Part shown: piece by piece, positions 54,827 through 63,727 of the stretch | Layout: the number at the start of each line of letters is the position of its first letter | How positions within the stretch are numbered: position 1 is the stretch's first letter | From: Akkermansiaceae bacterium | GTDB taxonomy: Bacteria; Verrucomicrobiota; Verrucomicrobiia; Verrucomicrobiales; Akkermansiaceae | Direction: 5' to 3' | Length of the DNA stretch: 64,000 nt | Assembly: GCA_905182405.1 (NCBI GenBank) | Contig: CAJJBQ010000002.1 | Location: 1,722,483-1,786,482 of the forward strand | Position numbers and translations under genes: made by a program | The notes under the pieces: generated by a model | Databases searched by the model: none | What the model saw: only the letters and a program-made list of their open reading frames with translations | What the model was told of the DNA's origin: nothing

Positions 54827-55135
54827 TTACTTGAGCTGTTCTTCGACGAGACAGGAAAGGGTTTCGAAGCTTTTGCGTAGATCACAGGGTCGGGTAGCGA
54901 GGCAGACCTTCACGCTGTGAGTGAGGATCATGATCGAGCTACAGATTGAGGATGGATGCTAAGGAGCAACCCACTGGGAGAGATCAGCTCCACGACATTG
55001 TCGTGATTGATCGGCATGGCTCTGGGTGAAGGGACTTCGACTTCGATGAACTCAGTCGATGCGGTAGTTTCCTTGGGTTGAGCTTTGCCTCGCCAGCTGA
55101 GAAAACCCTTAGTCTATAAAGACCCGTGGTTTTAG
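54827..55135 (-). mobile_element. IS66-family remnant (orf1 tail and TnpB start)
   Basis: The minus strand contains TEFIEVEVPSPRAMP, VELISPSGLLLSIHPQSVA, the C-terminal end of IS66 OrfA/TnpA, followed by an ATG at 54931 giving ILTHSVKVCLATRPCDLRKS and FETLSCLVEEQLK (compare TnpB: VWLACGATDMRKGFDGL). TnpB is stopped after 34 codons. The ISC/TnpC gene is missing; the IS3 scrap abuts it. Confidence 0.65.
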
Positions 55136-55400
55136 TTATCCAGCAGCCAAGTAATTGTTTTGGTATCCTCAGAATCGTCACGTCTGTGGAATTCTACTCT
55201 GGGGAGCATCAGGAGACACTTGCGGGCTTTGTTCGCGAATTTCCTATAGAGAAGAAAATCGCCCGATAATCGATAGAGTATCCACACCTCTGAGCGGTTG
55301 CCAAAACGGTTGTCAAAAATACACCATTTTCCCGGAATTGGGCGGATTCCGGCGGATATCCCCAGGGTAGGGACGAATGACCCCGACAAAGGAAAATAAG
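55136..55400. other. Gap between IS66 scrap and tRNA-Val
   Basis: No gene is recognised. A minus-strand frame stays open through this stretch into the tRNA but shows no family. It is the zone directly downstream of the tRNA-Val 3' end, where integrated elements typically attach. No second copy of the tRNA 3' end was seen. Confidence 0.35.
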
Positions 55401-55476
55401 TGGTACGGGATGACGGACTCGAACCGCCGACATACTCGGTGTAAACGAGTCGCTCTACCAACTGAGCTAATCCCGC
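55401..55476 (-). tRNA. tRNA-Val (anticodon TAC)
   Basis: On the minus strand: acceptor GCGGGAT/ATCCCGT (one G-U), D arm TAGCTCAGTTGGTAGAGC, anticodon stem ACTCG/CGAGT around loop TTTACAC (anticodon TAC), T arm GGCGGTTCGAGTCCGTC, and an encoded CCA. Full-length and unbroken. Confidence 0.96.
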
Positions 55477-55584
55477 TCACAGACTTTAGTCGTCTGGAGG
55501 GAGATATAGGCAATTTTACAAAGGGATCAAGCGATTTGATTGCTTGTCTCGCAAGTCTCTCGGTGCTTCTCTCCGCGCTCACCC

Positions 55585-56049
55585 ATGCACCTCCGTCTTT
55601 CCCAAGAAGAATTGGCCACTCTGATCGAAATGGTGAGCCTCGCTTCGGACGTCGCCAACTTAAACCCTGAGGACAAAGCGCACGCCGGATATGCCCGCTT
55701 TGAAGCGCTTGAAAGCAAAGTTCTAGAGAGCGCAAAGCACAATGGGATGGGTTCAGTGATCGAATTCGATCCAGCCCGAGGCAAGAATCGGGTGACCGAA
55801 GTCTTCCAAACGGAATCTTTTTTCCAACAATGTCTCGAGGAATTCCGCAGCCAATCTTTTTGGGAGGAACTCATGATGCGGCTGGCCGAACGCGATATCA
55901 TCCGTGAGATCGGAGAGAAATCCTATCTCGCGATGACAGAAAAGGCCCGGGAGGAGAAAACCAAGCCTCTGGAGAAGCGATACTGGGGAAAATTTGTCAC
56001 GAAAGGCATTAGCCCGCTCCATTGGATCGAGCCGCACGAAGAGGGCTAG
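55585..56049 (+). CDS. Conserved hypothetical protein
   Basis: I start at ATG 55585 (MHLRLSQEELATLIEMVSLA), 154 residues; the longer frame from 55540 adds 15 residues without signal. Mostly helical, highly charged: NLNPEDKAHAGYARFEALES, EFRSQSFWEELMMRLAERDI, GKFVTKGISPLHWIEPHE. No signal peptide or transmembrane helix. I do not recognise a family. It precedes the next gene by 32 bp on the same strand, and both are probably cytoplasmic. Confidence 0.7.
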   Translation: MHLRLSQEELATLIEMVSLASDVANLNPEDKAHAGYARFEALESKVLESAKHNGMGSVIEFDPARGKNRVTEVFQTESFFQQCLEEFRSQSFWEELMMRLAERDIIREIGEKSYLAMTEKAREEKTKPLEKRYWGKFVTKGISPLHWIEPHEEG

Positions 56050-56081
56050 ACCCGAGCCTCATTTTCGGGCAAACTCGACCC

Positions 56082-57107
56082 ATGATTTCCCGTCGCAAGG
56101 TGTTTTACCCGGTCTCTGATGCGATGCGCGAGTATCTCGCCCACTCCGGACGGAATTCGGATATTCCGCTCGTTTACGACGACCTCCTTCGCTTTACCGG
56201 TTCGATCCCCTACGAAAATCCCGCCGGTGAGGAAACCCTCTGGCTCGAAGTAATGTATCCTCCGGAGGTCATGGCCGAGCTCCGCCCCAAGCTCACCGGG
56301 ATCTACGCAACCTTAAAAATCGGCGGCGACCTCTCGATGACGGAGCACCTCTCGGTAGAACGCATCGACTTCGGCGAATTTGGCAACTCGCGCCCCTTCC
56401 GAATTCGCATCACGAACCTCTTCAACGGAAACTCCGATTATTACTACGTAAAGCATGCCGATGCCTCCCGCCTCTTTGGTCTCGAGCTCGAGCACACCCT
56501 TTCGCCCAACCGCATCAACTACCTCGTCAATGGAAACACTCTCATTGAGGAACACATTGCGGGAGTACCCGGTGATGTCTTCATCCGTGACTACCTCGTG
56601 GATCCCGCCCTCAACAATGTGCGGATTGCCAAGGAATTCGTGAAATTTGGTGAGCGCTGTTTCCTCCGTCTCCTTGGTGATATGCGCACCGTAAACTACG
56701 TTGTGGACATCACCCCCGACTTCGAGGAAGTGCAGTATCGCGTCCGCCCCATCGATTTCGATCAGCAGTCCTACGAAGGAAACCTCTCGGTCTACCGAGC
56801 CCACCTTTTCCCTGACAACAAGCCGGTGGAAGAACTCGTGCGGACCCACCTGAACGATCAGACCATTCTACAATATCGCGCCGAGGAACATTCACAGATG
56901 TCGCGGCGCGCCAAGGTGGAATGGAGCCGCTTGATGAGACTTCTTCGAGTGATGGAAAAAGAAACTCTTTCGCCCTACGAGCATGTCGTTTCCCTGCGCG
57001 AGGCCTTCGTCGAGCGCTACGGATCCCACGCTTTTGAGTCGTGCGAAACGATGGGTCAGCTCACCCGGGCCCACTTGCAAATTGTTCTCGAGGGAAAACA
57101 TTCGTGA
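56082..57107 (+). CDS. Conserved hypothetical protein
   Basis: 341 residues from ATG 56082 (MISRRKVFYPVSDAMREYLA). Distinct segments include IPYENPAGEETLWLEVMYPP, RIRITNLFNGNSDYYYVKHA, IEEHIAGVPGDVFIRDYL and VRPIDFDQQSYEGNLSVYRA; the last has the look of a kinase-like or aminoglycoside-phosphotransferase-like metal-binding DFDxQ. The overall order (N-lobe-like strand set, then FxKFGERCFLRLLGDMR helix) might be an atypical kinase fold, but this is a guess. No membrane segments. Likely co-transcribed with the gene upstream. Confidence 0.7.
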   Translation: MISRRKVFYPVSDAMREYLAHSGRNSDIPLVYDDLLRFTGSIPYENPAGEETLWLEVMYPPEVMAELRPKLTGIYATLKIGGDLSMTEHLSVERIDFGEFGNSRPFRIRITNLFNGNSDYYYVKHADASRLFGLELEHTLSPNRINYLVNGNTLIEEHIAGVPGDVFIRDYLVDPALNNVRIAKEFVKFGERCFLRLLGDMRTVNYVVDITPDFEEVQYRVRPIDFDQQSYEGNLSVYRAHLFPDNKPVEELVRTHLNDQTILQYRAEEHSQMSRRAKVEWSRLMRLLRVMEKETLSPYEHVVSLREAFVERYGSHAFESCETMGQLTRAHLQIVLEGKHS

Positions 57108-57143
57108 ATAGACGGGGCCAATTATTCGTCTCAAACTACTGAG

Positions 57144-58043
57144 ATGAGAAAATTTTGGCCCACTTTTATCCCCCTAGCTCTGCAAGCAGCCACGCCCGGA
57201 GCTTGGGAAAAATTCCCCACCCAAACGAACAGCGATGCTTGGGGACTCTATGACTATTCTGACGGGGTAATCTATGCGCCCAACTGGTTTAATAATTCCG
57301 CCGCTGGACCAAACGCCGATCCCTACATTGGTGCCGCCTTCGCCGCTACGACAGCGAATCCACCAATTTATAACCAAGGGCTTTGGTTTTTCGCCGATGA
57401 ACTTGTCGCAAACGGAGCCTTTATCGGGGATTTTAACGCTGCGGGCGTGGCCGGACTAGAAGTCGACGTCTTCATTTCTAACCCCGAACTTCTGGACACG
57501 TGTGACATCACCTTCAACTCCAACTCCTCAGGAGAGGACATCACTTACTTTTCCATCGATTATCTTGGTTCAGAATTCGTTTCAGAATCACCTCAATGGT
57601 GGTTTCTCAACTACAATTTCTCCGAGCCTTGGTATGTCGTCAATGCGGCAGGCACTGACTTTGAAGAAGTCGAAATCACCGCGAATATCCTAGCGAGTGT
57701 TATTGAAGTCGGCATTCGCTTTTTCCCAACCGTAACGAACACCACCTCGTGGGCACCCTTGGTCGATAGCTATGCCCTCACTCCTCTTGTGCAGGCTCCG
57801 ACCACTTTTTCAGATGCTGACGATGGCATGTTCAACCTTGCCTTTATTCCCGGTCCCGGGAATCAATACGACATTCAAAAATACAATCTGACTTCGAATG
57901 ACTGGGAAGACGTTTCCGGCCAGACCGACCTCCGGCCAAATGCGGCCTATCAATTTGAAACGCCCCTGATTCCAGAGGGCGAATTCTACCGAGTGTTAAC
58001 CGAGGCGGCCTATACCGCAGTTGTCACACCAACTGTGCCTTGA
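57144..58043 (+). CDS. Secreted protein of unknown function
   Basis: 299 residues with a short signal-like N-terminus (MRKFWPTFIPLALQAATPGA). The chain is rich in Asn, Phe, Tyr and Trp (WGLYDYSDGVIYAPNWFNNS, DVFISNPELLDTCDITFNSN, WYVVNAAGTDFEEVEIT), as in laminin-G or carbohydrate-binding beta sandwiches. The C-terminal about 75 residues (FNLAFIPGPGNQYDIQKYNL, FYRVLTEA) are the Fn3-like end common in these bacteria. No PEP-CTERM tail. Confidence 0.7.
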   Translation: MRKFWPTFIPLALQAATPGAWEKFPTQTNSDAWGLYDYSDGVIYAPNWFNNSAAGPNADPYIGAAFAATTANPPIYNQGLWFFADELVANGAFIGDFNAAGVAGLEVDVFISNPELLDTCDITFNSNSSGEDITYFSIDYLGSEFVSESPQWWFLNYNFSEPWYVVNAAGTDFEEVEITANILASVIEVGIRFFPTVTNTTSWAPLVDSYALTPLVQAPTTFSDADDGMFNLAFIPGPGNQYDIQKYNLTSNDWEDVSGQTDLRPNAAYQFETPLIPEGEFYRVLTEAAYTAVVTPTVP

Positions 58044-58051
58044 GGAAAGAG

Positions 58052-58870
58052 TTAGTTGATACTGAAGGTAAAGTAGCAATCCTTGTCGCTCAGTTTCGAC
58101 TCATCAGGAATCCAAAGAATCTTCATTCCCTCGTAGAGCTTCTTAGAGGGCTTGATCTCGAGAATGCCGACGTCATCGCTACCCTGGCCTGCATTGAGGG
58201 AACGCCCACCAATTTTTGAGGATTTAAACTCGATCTCCCGAGCTCCCTTTTTGAGGTAATCTTCCCCGAGAATATCGATCTCAATGTCGTAAAGTTTCAC
58301 TTTGATCTTCTTTCCATCCTCTGCGCGAACGGCAGAGAACGTATCAGAACGGAGCTCCTTCTTGAGCTCTCTAGCAGTGAGCTGCTCTTTTCTTCTACTG
58401 TGCTTATAGATGTCCGGAATTGACAATTCCACGACCGCGCGGATTGGATTCTCGGACCCTTTCTCAAGAATCTTTGGCTTGATGATCATCTGCCCCTTGG
58501 ATTTGACCTGCATGAACTCAACTTTGGTTCCGCCAGTCACGGTGAACGTTACAGAAACAGGTTCCGAAAGATTGCGTCCTCCCTTGGATTCAGAGGTGAG
58601 CCCATTTTCTTCCGCGAGCTTGCGCGTGACCCATTTTCCTTTGAGCTGCTCCTGCACCTTGCAGTAAATGACAAAATCGGTATGACCCAGTCGCTCCTTG
58701 CCCTTGACAAAGTGCATTTTTCCCTTTCCGTCATCGCCAAAGCCATAGTCGTAATACTTATCATCCCAAGCCACGAAATAACCGAGCCACTTCATTTCTT
58801 CCGTTATCACGGGAAGTTCAGCTTTGGCCCAAAGCGCGGAAAAACAGAGGAATAATGTCGGTATTTTCAT
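58052..58870 (-). CDS. Secreted protein of unknown function
   Basis: I start at ATG 58870 (MKIPTLFLCFSALWAKA, signal peptide) since the longer frame from 58993 only adds 41 residues unlike any leader. 272 residues follow: EEMKWLGYFVAWDDKYYDYG, GHTDFVIYCKVQEQLKGKWV, KSKGQMIIKPKIL and a terminal MKILWIPDESKLSDKDCYFT. Lys-rich, beta-type composition; no family recognised. It is tail-to-tail with the secreted protein at 57144 (8 bp between stops) and divergent from a small lipoprotein gene. Confidence 0.7.
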   Translation of the reverse strand: MKIPTLFLCFSALWAKAELPVITEEMKWLGYFVAWDDKYYDYGFGDDGKGKMHFVKGKERLGHTDFVIYCKVQEQLKGKWVTRKLAEENGLTSESKGGRNLSEPVSVTFTVTGGTKVEFMQVKSKGQMIIKPKILEKGSENPIRAVVELSIPDIYKHSRRKEQLTARELKKELRSDTFSAVRAEDGKKIKVKLYDIEIDILGEDYLKKGAREIEFKSSKIGGRSLNAGQGSDDVGILEIKPSKKLYEGMKILWIPDESKLSDKDCYFTFSIN

Positions 58871-58910
58871 CTCAAAAAGAGGTAGCATCTTTCCTCGAAG
58901 GCCGCAAACA

Positions 58911-59051
58911 ATGAAGCCTCTCCCATTTTTGCCATTCTTCCTCCTGCTTTTTTCCTGCCATTCCAGTGTGGAACAAGCAATTGGAATTGGCACTATCAGC
59001 TACGAAACCAATCTCGATTCCGCCCGAACTCAGCAAGCTGGCGAAATTTAA
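58911..59051 (+). CDS. Small lipoprotein
   Basis: 46 residues from ATG 58911: MKPLPFLPFFLLLFSC is a lipoprotein signal peptide with Cys16 as lipid attachment site, followed by HSSVEQAIGIGTISYETNLD and a short end. The start is 40 bp from the divergent secreted protein gene start. Small lipoproteins of this type are common and without known function. The frame could extend upstream to 58824, but the lipobox fixes the start. Confidence 0.6.
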   Translation: MKPLPFLPFFLLLFSCHSSVEQAIGIGTISYETNLDSARTQQAGEI

Positions 59052-59054
59052 AAA

Positions 59055-59098
59055 AGACGCCCAAGGATTTCTCCCGGGGCGCCCTTTGAAAAAATACC
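59055..59098 (-). terminator. Terminator between sodB and small lipoprotein gene
   Basis: An imperfect stem (GGGCGCCCCGGGA / TCCTTGGGCGTC) with loop GAAA is flanked by T-runs on both strands (CTTTTTT on the minus strand, TTTGAAAAAA on the other side). It lies just after the stop codons of both convergent genes, so it may serve both. Confidence 0.6.
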
Positions 59099-59100
59099 GC

Positions 59101-59715
59101 TTACTTGGCCGCCTCGTAATTGGCAGCTACGACGTCCCAGTTCACGACACTCCAGAATGCAGAGATGTAGTCGGGACGACGGTTCTGGTAGTTCAGGTAG
59201 TAGGCGTGCTCCCAGACATCGAGACCGAGGATCGGAGTGCAGCCGCACGTCCCTGCAGCCTCACCCATGAGCGGATTGTCCTGGTTGGGAGTCGAGCAGA
59301 CGCCGACAGAACCATCGGACTTGAGGCCGAGCCATGCCCAACCGGATCCAAAACGAGTCATCCCCGCCTTGGCGAAGGACTCTTTGAAGGAATCCAAAGA
59401 CCCAAAAGCTTCGTCGATTTTCGCAGCAAGCTCGCCCGAAGGAGCACTTGCACCACCGGGAGCAATCACCTTCCAGAAAAGGCTGTGATTGAAGTGACCG
59501 CCGCCGTTGTTACGCAGTGCGGGGATATCGGCGATCTTCGCCTGAAGTTCTTTGAGCGAAAGACCTGCAAGGTCAGCGTTGCCCTCAAGAGCGCCATTGA
59601 GATTGGTCACGTAAGCATTGTGGTGCTTTCCGTGGTGAATTTCCATGGTGCGGGCATCGATATAAGGTTCCAACGCATCATGTGCGTAGCCGAGATCGGG
59701 AAGTGAATGGGACAT
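59101..59715 (-). CDS. sodB: Superoxide dismutase (Fe/Mn type)
   Basis: 204 residues beginning [20 protein letters not shown]. The four metal ligands are H27 ([12 protein letters not shown]), H77 ([11 protein letters not shown]), D166 and H170 ([19 protein letters not shown]). A short insertion TCGCTP with two Cys precedes ILGLDVWEH. The [17 protein letters not shown] pattern fits a cytoplasmic Fe or Mn enzyme; which metal cannot be read. No iron-box like the feo element is evident upstream. It converts superoxide to peroxide and oxygen. Confidence 0.95.
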   Translation of the reverse strand: MSHSLPDLGYAHDALEPYIDARTMEIHHGKHHNAYVTNLNGALEGNADLAGLSLKELQAKIADIPALRNNGGGHFNHSLFWKVIAPGGASAPSGELAAKIDEAFGSLDSFKESFAKAGMTRFGSGWAWLGLKSDGSVGVCSTPNQDNPLMGEAAGTCGCTPILGLDVWEHAYYLNYQNRRPDYISAFWSVVNWDVVAANYEAAK

Positions 59716-59818
59716 TGTCTTTAATTAAGTTTGAGTTGATGATCGTGCCTAGCCTTTGCCTTGCGCCGATATCCTGTTAAGAAAGCACCTTAATCGATAA
59801 CCGCAAGAAGCTAATCCA

Positions 59819-61309
59819 ATGCTCGCCTCACTCACTCAACCTGAATTCACCCTTGTCGCCGCTTCTGCGGTCGCAGGCTTCCTTCTCGCCTTTCTCATTC
59901 TGATGGTCCGGCTCAGCTCGGTCAACGCTACCGCGCGGGAGCGCCAGCGGTCTGACGAGAAAGCGATCGTCGATCTAGAAGCAGCGGAAGCAGCGTTAAA
60001 AGACGACATCACACAGCTTCGCCACGAGCAATCCCTTCTACTCAAACGCCAAGGCGAACTTGAGCATCAAGTCCAGGCCCAGCAAACACGGCACCTCGAA
60101 ACGACCGATCTTCTCAACACGGTAGAAGCACGTTTTACCGATACCTTCAAGGCCCTCTCCTCCGACACCCTCAAGCTCTCCCAGCAGCAATTCCTTCACC
60201 TCGCCAAAAGCACTTTCCAGACCGAACAAAAACAGGCTCAGGGAGAACTCGCAAAACGCGAACAAGCCGTCGCCCACCTCGTCAAACCGGTCGCTGAATC
60301 CCTCGAAAAAATGCAGAGCCGGATCGGCGAAATCGAGAAAGTCCGCGAAGGTGCCTACGCCACGCTCAAGGAACAGGTTGTCCAGCTTCATCTTTCCCAA
60401 AAAGGTCTTCAAAAAGAAACCTCCCAGCTCGTCAAGGCCCTCCGCCAGCCCACCGGCCGCGGCCAGTGGGGCGAGATGCAGCTTCTACGGGTCGTCGAAA
60501 TGGCGGGGATGCAGCAGCACTGCGACTTCACTACCCAAACGTCCACCACCACCGACGAAGGCAAAAAATTACGTCCCGATCTCATCGTCAATCTCCCGGG
60601 CGGAAAGAAGATTGTCGTCGATTCCAAGACGCCGATGGCTGCTTATCTCGACGCCCTCGAAGCTGAAAATGACGACGAGCGCGCCGCTCATCTCGCCCGA
60701 CACGCGAAGCAAGTCTCCACCCATATTCGCCAGCTTTCTTCCAAAAACTACCAATCACAATTCCAGCCCGCACCGGAATTCGTCGTCCTCTTTCTCCCCT
60801 CCGAGTCCTTCTTCTCGGCGGCCCTCACCCAGGATTCAACCCTCTTGGAACAGGGCGTGGACCAGAATGTCATCTTGGCCACCCCCACCACGCTCATCGC
60901 TCTTCTTCGGGCCGTCTCCTACGGCTGGCGACAAGAAGCGCTCGCCGAGAATGCGCGTAAAATTTCCGATGTCGGCCGCGAACTGCACAAACGACTTTCC
61001 ATCTTTTCTAACCATCTCTCAAAGGTCGGTCGTGCCCTGGACACCTCCGTCAAGTCCTACAACGCTGCCGTCGGCTCACTGGAGACCCGCGTTCTTCCCT
61101 CCGCCCGTAAGTTCGAAAATCTCGAAGCGGCAGAATCAAACACGACCTTGGAATCTCCCGTCGATATTTCCTCTCTCGCGAACCAGCCGCGAATCACCGG
61201 CGAAATAGAAGAGGTCGAAGAGGTCGAAGAGGTCGAAGAGGTCGAAGAGGTCGAAGAGGTCGAAAAGGTCAGAAAAGGTCGAAAAGGTAGAAAAGGTCAG
61301 AAAAGGTAG
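59819..61309 (+). CDS. rmuC: DNA recombination protein RmuC with repeat-coded tail
   Basis: 496 residues. One N-terminal helix ([17 protein letters not shown]) anchors it; about 33-200 are a long coiled coil; about 200-430 are the RmuC nuclease-like domain ([74 protein letters not shown]). The tail repeats E-E-V units and ends at TAG 61307-61309 only because two 10-base units shift the frame. In the other frame the DNA remains open to 61554 and encodes a near-copy of residues 440-462 plus an acidic end. RmuC limits inversions at palindromic repeats in E. coli. Confidence 0.9.
   Translation: MLASLTQPEFTLVAASAVAGFLLAFLILMVRLSSVNATARERQRSDEKAIVDLEAAEAALKDDITQLRHEQSLLLKRQGELEHQVQAQQTRHLETTDLLNTVEARFTDTFKALSSDTLKLSQQQFLHLAKSTFQTEQKQAQGELAKREQAVAHLVKPVAESLEKMQSRIGEIEKVREGAYATLKEQVVQLHLSQKGLQKETSQLVKALRQPTGRGQWGEMQLLRVVEMAGMQQHCDFTTQTSTTTDEGKKLRPDLIVNLPGGKKIVVDSKTPMAAYLDALEAENDDERAAHLARHAKQVSTHIRQLSSKNYQSQFQPAPEFVVLFLPSESFFSAALTQDSTLLEQGVDQNVILATPTTLIALLRAVSYGWRQEALAENARKISDVGRELHKRLSIFSNHLSKVGRALDTSVKSYNAAVGSLETRVLPSARKFENLEAAESNTTLESPVDISSLANQPRITGEIEEVEEVEEVEEVEEVEEVEKVRKGRKGRKGQKR
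61137..61207 (+). repeat. Duplicated segment, copy 1
   Basis: Encodes [26 protein letters not shown] near-identical copy in another frame relative to the annotated start lies at 61381-61452. The two flank the tandem repeat, so the repeat grew between them or the block was duplicated with it. Confidence 0.75.
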
Positions 61310-61380
61310 AAAAGGTAGAAAAGGTAGAAAAGGTAGAAAAGGTAGAAAAGGTAGAAAAGGTAGAAAAGGTAGAAAAGGTG
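61208..61380 (+). repeat. 9-base tandem repeat in rmuC tail, with two 10-base units
   Basis: Six GAAGAGGTC units, one GAAAAGGTC, then AGAAAAGGTC (10), GAAAAGGTA, GAAAAGGTC, AGAAAAGGTA (10), and eight GAAAAGGTA/G units. The 9-base units keep frame (EEV, EKV); the two 10-base units shift it by two, which leads to the stop at 61307. One more 10-base unit, or loss of both, would restore the frame to 61554. Confidence 0.9.
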
Positions 61381-61554
61381 GAATCAAACCCAACCTTGGA
61401 ATCACCCGTCGATATTTCCTCACTCGCGAGCCAGCCGCGAATCACCGACGAATTGGAAGAAGATAAATTTGAAGGCTTCACCATCGAGGATTCCTCTGAC
61501 AGCGCATCTTCAGCAGCCAACGATCTGCGAGCCGCACTTGAAGAGGAGTCTTAG
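61381..61554 (+). pseudogene. Out-of-frame rmuC C-terminal extension
   Basis: Behind the repeats, the frame shifted by two continues: [57 protein letters not shown] and TAG at 61552-61554. The first part is a near copy of residues 440-462. It has no start of its own and is read only if the frame in the tandem repeat is restored, by mutation or slippage. I class it as a silent extension rather than a separate gene. Confidence 0.65.
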
Positions 61555-62085
61555 GAACAGATTCCTAGCATGGTCCTAAATGGGGAGATTTTGGCTTTCC
61601 TAACTCGCTCAACTGTTCTTTCTCGTTTCCTGCGTAATTGTCTCATTGAGAGACGCCTGAACCCGCGCTATGGTCGTACTGGTAAATGAGATCGTCCCTG
61701 AATCTCCCGGACAAAAGGCGGTTGGCGCTCCTCTAGCCACCCCCATCCACATGGGCCGGAGGCATGTTGAGAACTTCCGCCTAAAGGTCACCCATTACAA
61801 CGGAGGTCCAAATCTTCGGGACCAATCAGCTCGCCGATCTCGTAGAGGTTAACTTGTCGCGTGACATGGTGGGAACTCCGTCCACAAAAGGACTCGAAGG
61901 AGCGGACGCCGTGCATGAAACGAAGACTAAGGCTTCATGAGAAGAGAAACCTTTTTAAAGATAATTTTGATTCGAATTATCATTGATTTTAGAGACGGTA
62001 ATTTGTGTATGATTGTTGTTGGCACTTGCTCGGAACAACAAAGAAAAATGAGAGAAGCAAGATAAAGAAACAAGGTTCTCCTTGA
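61555..62085. other. Gap between rmuC tail and sulfatase, no gene recognised
   Basis: About 530 bp. The frame 61670-61852 is short and has no recognised family. The second half is AT-rich (61930-62080) and contains no clear hairpin-plus-T terminator for either neighbour. No tRNA or IS end was found. Confidence 0.4.
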
Positions 62086-63654
62086 TCACTTCTTCTCTAA
62101 CCCCTCCTTGCAATAAGGTGAGTAATCAAACTGATTGCCATTCAAACGGGGGTCGTTGTGCTTTGTCAGTTCAGCCATTAGCTTCGCACGGAGAGCAGCT
62201 CTTATTTCATGATACTCCGCATCGCCCGCGAGATTCTTGATCTGGTGGGAATCACTCTTAAGTTCGTAGAGCTCCTCGGCAGGACGTGGTCCGAAGCCAA
62301 GATCCCATTGGGTTTTAAACTCGGGCTTATCGCGATTGAGCACCATAAAAGCCTTGGTCGGACCAGCATCAACATCAGCGTAGGTGAGACGGGTATTTTT
62401 TGCGAGAGCATCAAAATTAAGAGGTCCCTTCGTCAATGCCAGAGGGTCTCCCATGGGCTCCCGATCCGGAGTAAAATTGATAATATAGAGGTAATCAGCA
62501 GTCCGGATCGACCGCATGGAATAAGGTAACTGGCGGGCACGGGCGGACTCGACATGCACCTCCCGGCCAATGAGTGCCCAGGAACGGAGACCTGAGTGAT
62601 CACCTGAGCCGAGTGCGGGAAGGAGATTTTCACCATGCATGGTTTCAGCTTTCTCAACCCCGGCCGCCGCGAGGAAAGTCGGAGCAAGATCGATGAGCGA
62701 GATCGGCTTTTTCAAAGTCTGGGCCGCCTGGATCTTCTCCGGCCAGCGGGCCGCAAAAAGAACCCTCGCACCGAAGTCGTAACAATTGGTTTTACCACGC
62801 GGAAACCCCGGAGCTCCGTGATCACCGGAGATCACAATGAGCGTGTTATCATATTCGCCCGTCGCCTTAAGCACCTCGAGGAGAACGCGGCAGCATTCAT
62901 CAAAGGCCATTGCCTCGCCGAGGTAATCAGCCAAGTCCTCACGCACCACCGGAACGTCGGGAAGGAAGGTCGGCATCTTGCCCTTCAATTTTTCCGGATC
63001 GAGATTCCAGAGATTCTTTCCAGAACCTCTCGTCCACAAACGATGGGGATTGGTGGGATGAAAGTGATAAAGAAACGGTTGACCCTTTTTACGCTTCGCG
63101 AGGAAGTTGCGAAAGTTCGCACGGCACTCTTCATAAAGTGCTTCCTTGGCTTTCGGCACATCCTCGGAGTTGCTGACATTCTGTGAAAATGAATTCACCT
63201 TGCGGCCGGCCTTGTTGAACTGCGGTCCAAAGCGCTTGCCGCGAACATGATCCTTGTGCGTCAGTCCAATGTGGTAGCCATTTTTCTGAAGAATCTCGGC
63301 ATAACCGGTGATCTCATTCCAAGGATCAGTCTCATCAGGCCCGTGCCACCGGTGATGCAACTGCGAACAGGAACCATTCGTGAAGAAATGTCTCCCGGAA
63401 ATCAAAGACGCACGACAAGGCGAACACGATGGCGCGGAAACAAATACATTCGTCGCAAGCACTCCCTCAGCTGCGAGACGATCAAAGGTCGGCGTTGAGA
63501 TGATGTCGTTGACCGAAGGTTGTGAATCGTTCGAATAGGCTGAAGCATAGCGCCCCAGATCATCAGCAAAGAGCAGGAGAATGTTCGGTTTCTTTTCTGC
63601 GGCGCCAAGGGACAGATTAATGATCATCGCAAAAGCAATCTGAAGAGATTTCAT
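62086..63654 (-). CDS. Secreted sulfatase with atypical CSPCR motif
   Basis: 522 residues with signal peptide (1-19). KPNILLLFADDLGRYASAY gives the metal DD, and C77-S-P-C80-R stands where sulfatases have CxPSR or CxPTR. The rest is normal: THKDHVRG in place of GKWH, FHPTNPHRLW, VISGDHGAPGFPRGKTNCYD, IDLAPTFLAAAG, LYELKSDSHQIKNLAGD. THKDH and NPHRLW recall the heparan N-sulfatase-like (sulfamidase) branch. Signal peptide and length indicate a periplasmic or secreted enzyme. Whether Cys80 permits formylglycine formation is unclear. Confidence 0.88.
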   Translation of the reverse strand: MKSLQIAFAMIINLSLGAAEKKPNILLLFADDLGRYASAYSNDSQPSVNDIISTPTFDRLAAEGVLATNVFVSAPSCSPCRASLISGRHFFTNGSCSQLHHRWHGPDETDPWNEITGYAEILQKNGYHIGLTHKDHVRGKRFGPQFNKAGRKVNSFSQNVSNSEDVPKAKEALYEECRANFRNFLAKRKKGQPFLYHFHPTNPHRLWTRGSGKNLWNLDPEKLKGKMPTFLPDVPVVREDLADYLGEAMAFDECCRVLLEVLKATGEYDNTLIVISGDHGAPGFPRGKTNCYDFGARVLFAARWPEKIQAAQTLKKPISLIDLAPTFLAAAGVEKAETMHGENLLPALGSGDHSGLRSWALIGREVHVESARARQLPYSMRSIRTADYLYIINFTPDREPMGDPLALTKGPLNFDALAKNTRLTYADVDAGPTKAFMVLNRDKPEFKTQWDLGFGPRPAEELYELKSDSHQIKNLAGDAEYHEIRAALRAKLMAELTKHNDPRLNGNQFDYSPYCKEGLEKK

Positions 63655-63727
63655 AAGTTGCAGTCAATAGATTCCCCGAACAGGATGCAATACTGCGGAT
63701 CGGTAATCCGTAAACTCCCTTGATCCT

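Noticed and set aside
61208..61380. Tandem array considered as CRISPR
   Set aside because: Units are 9-10 bases and contiguous with no spacers; the array is coding.
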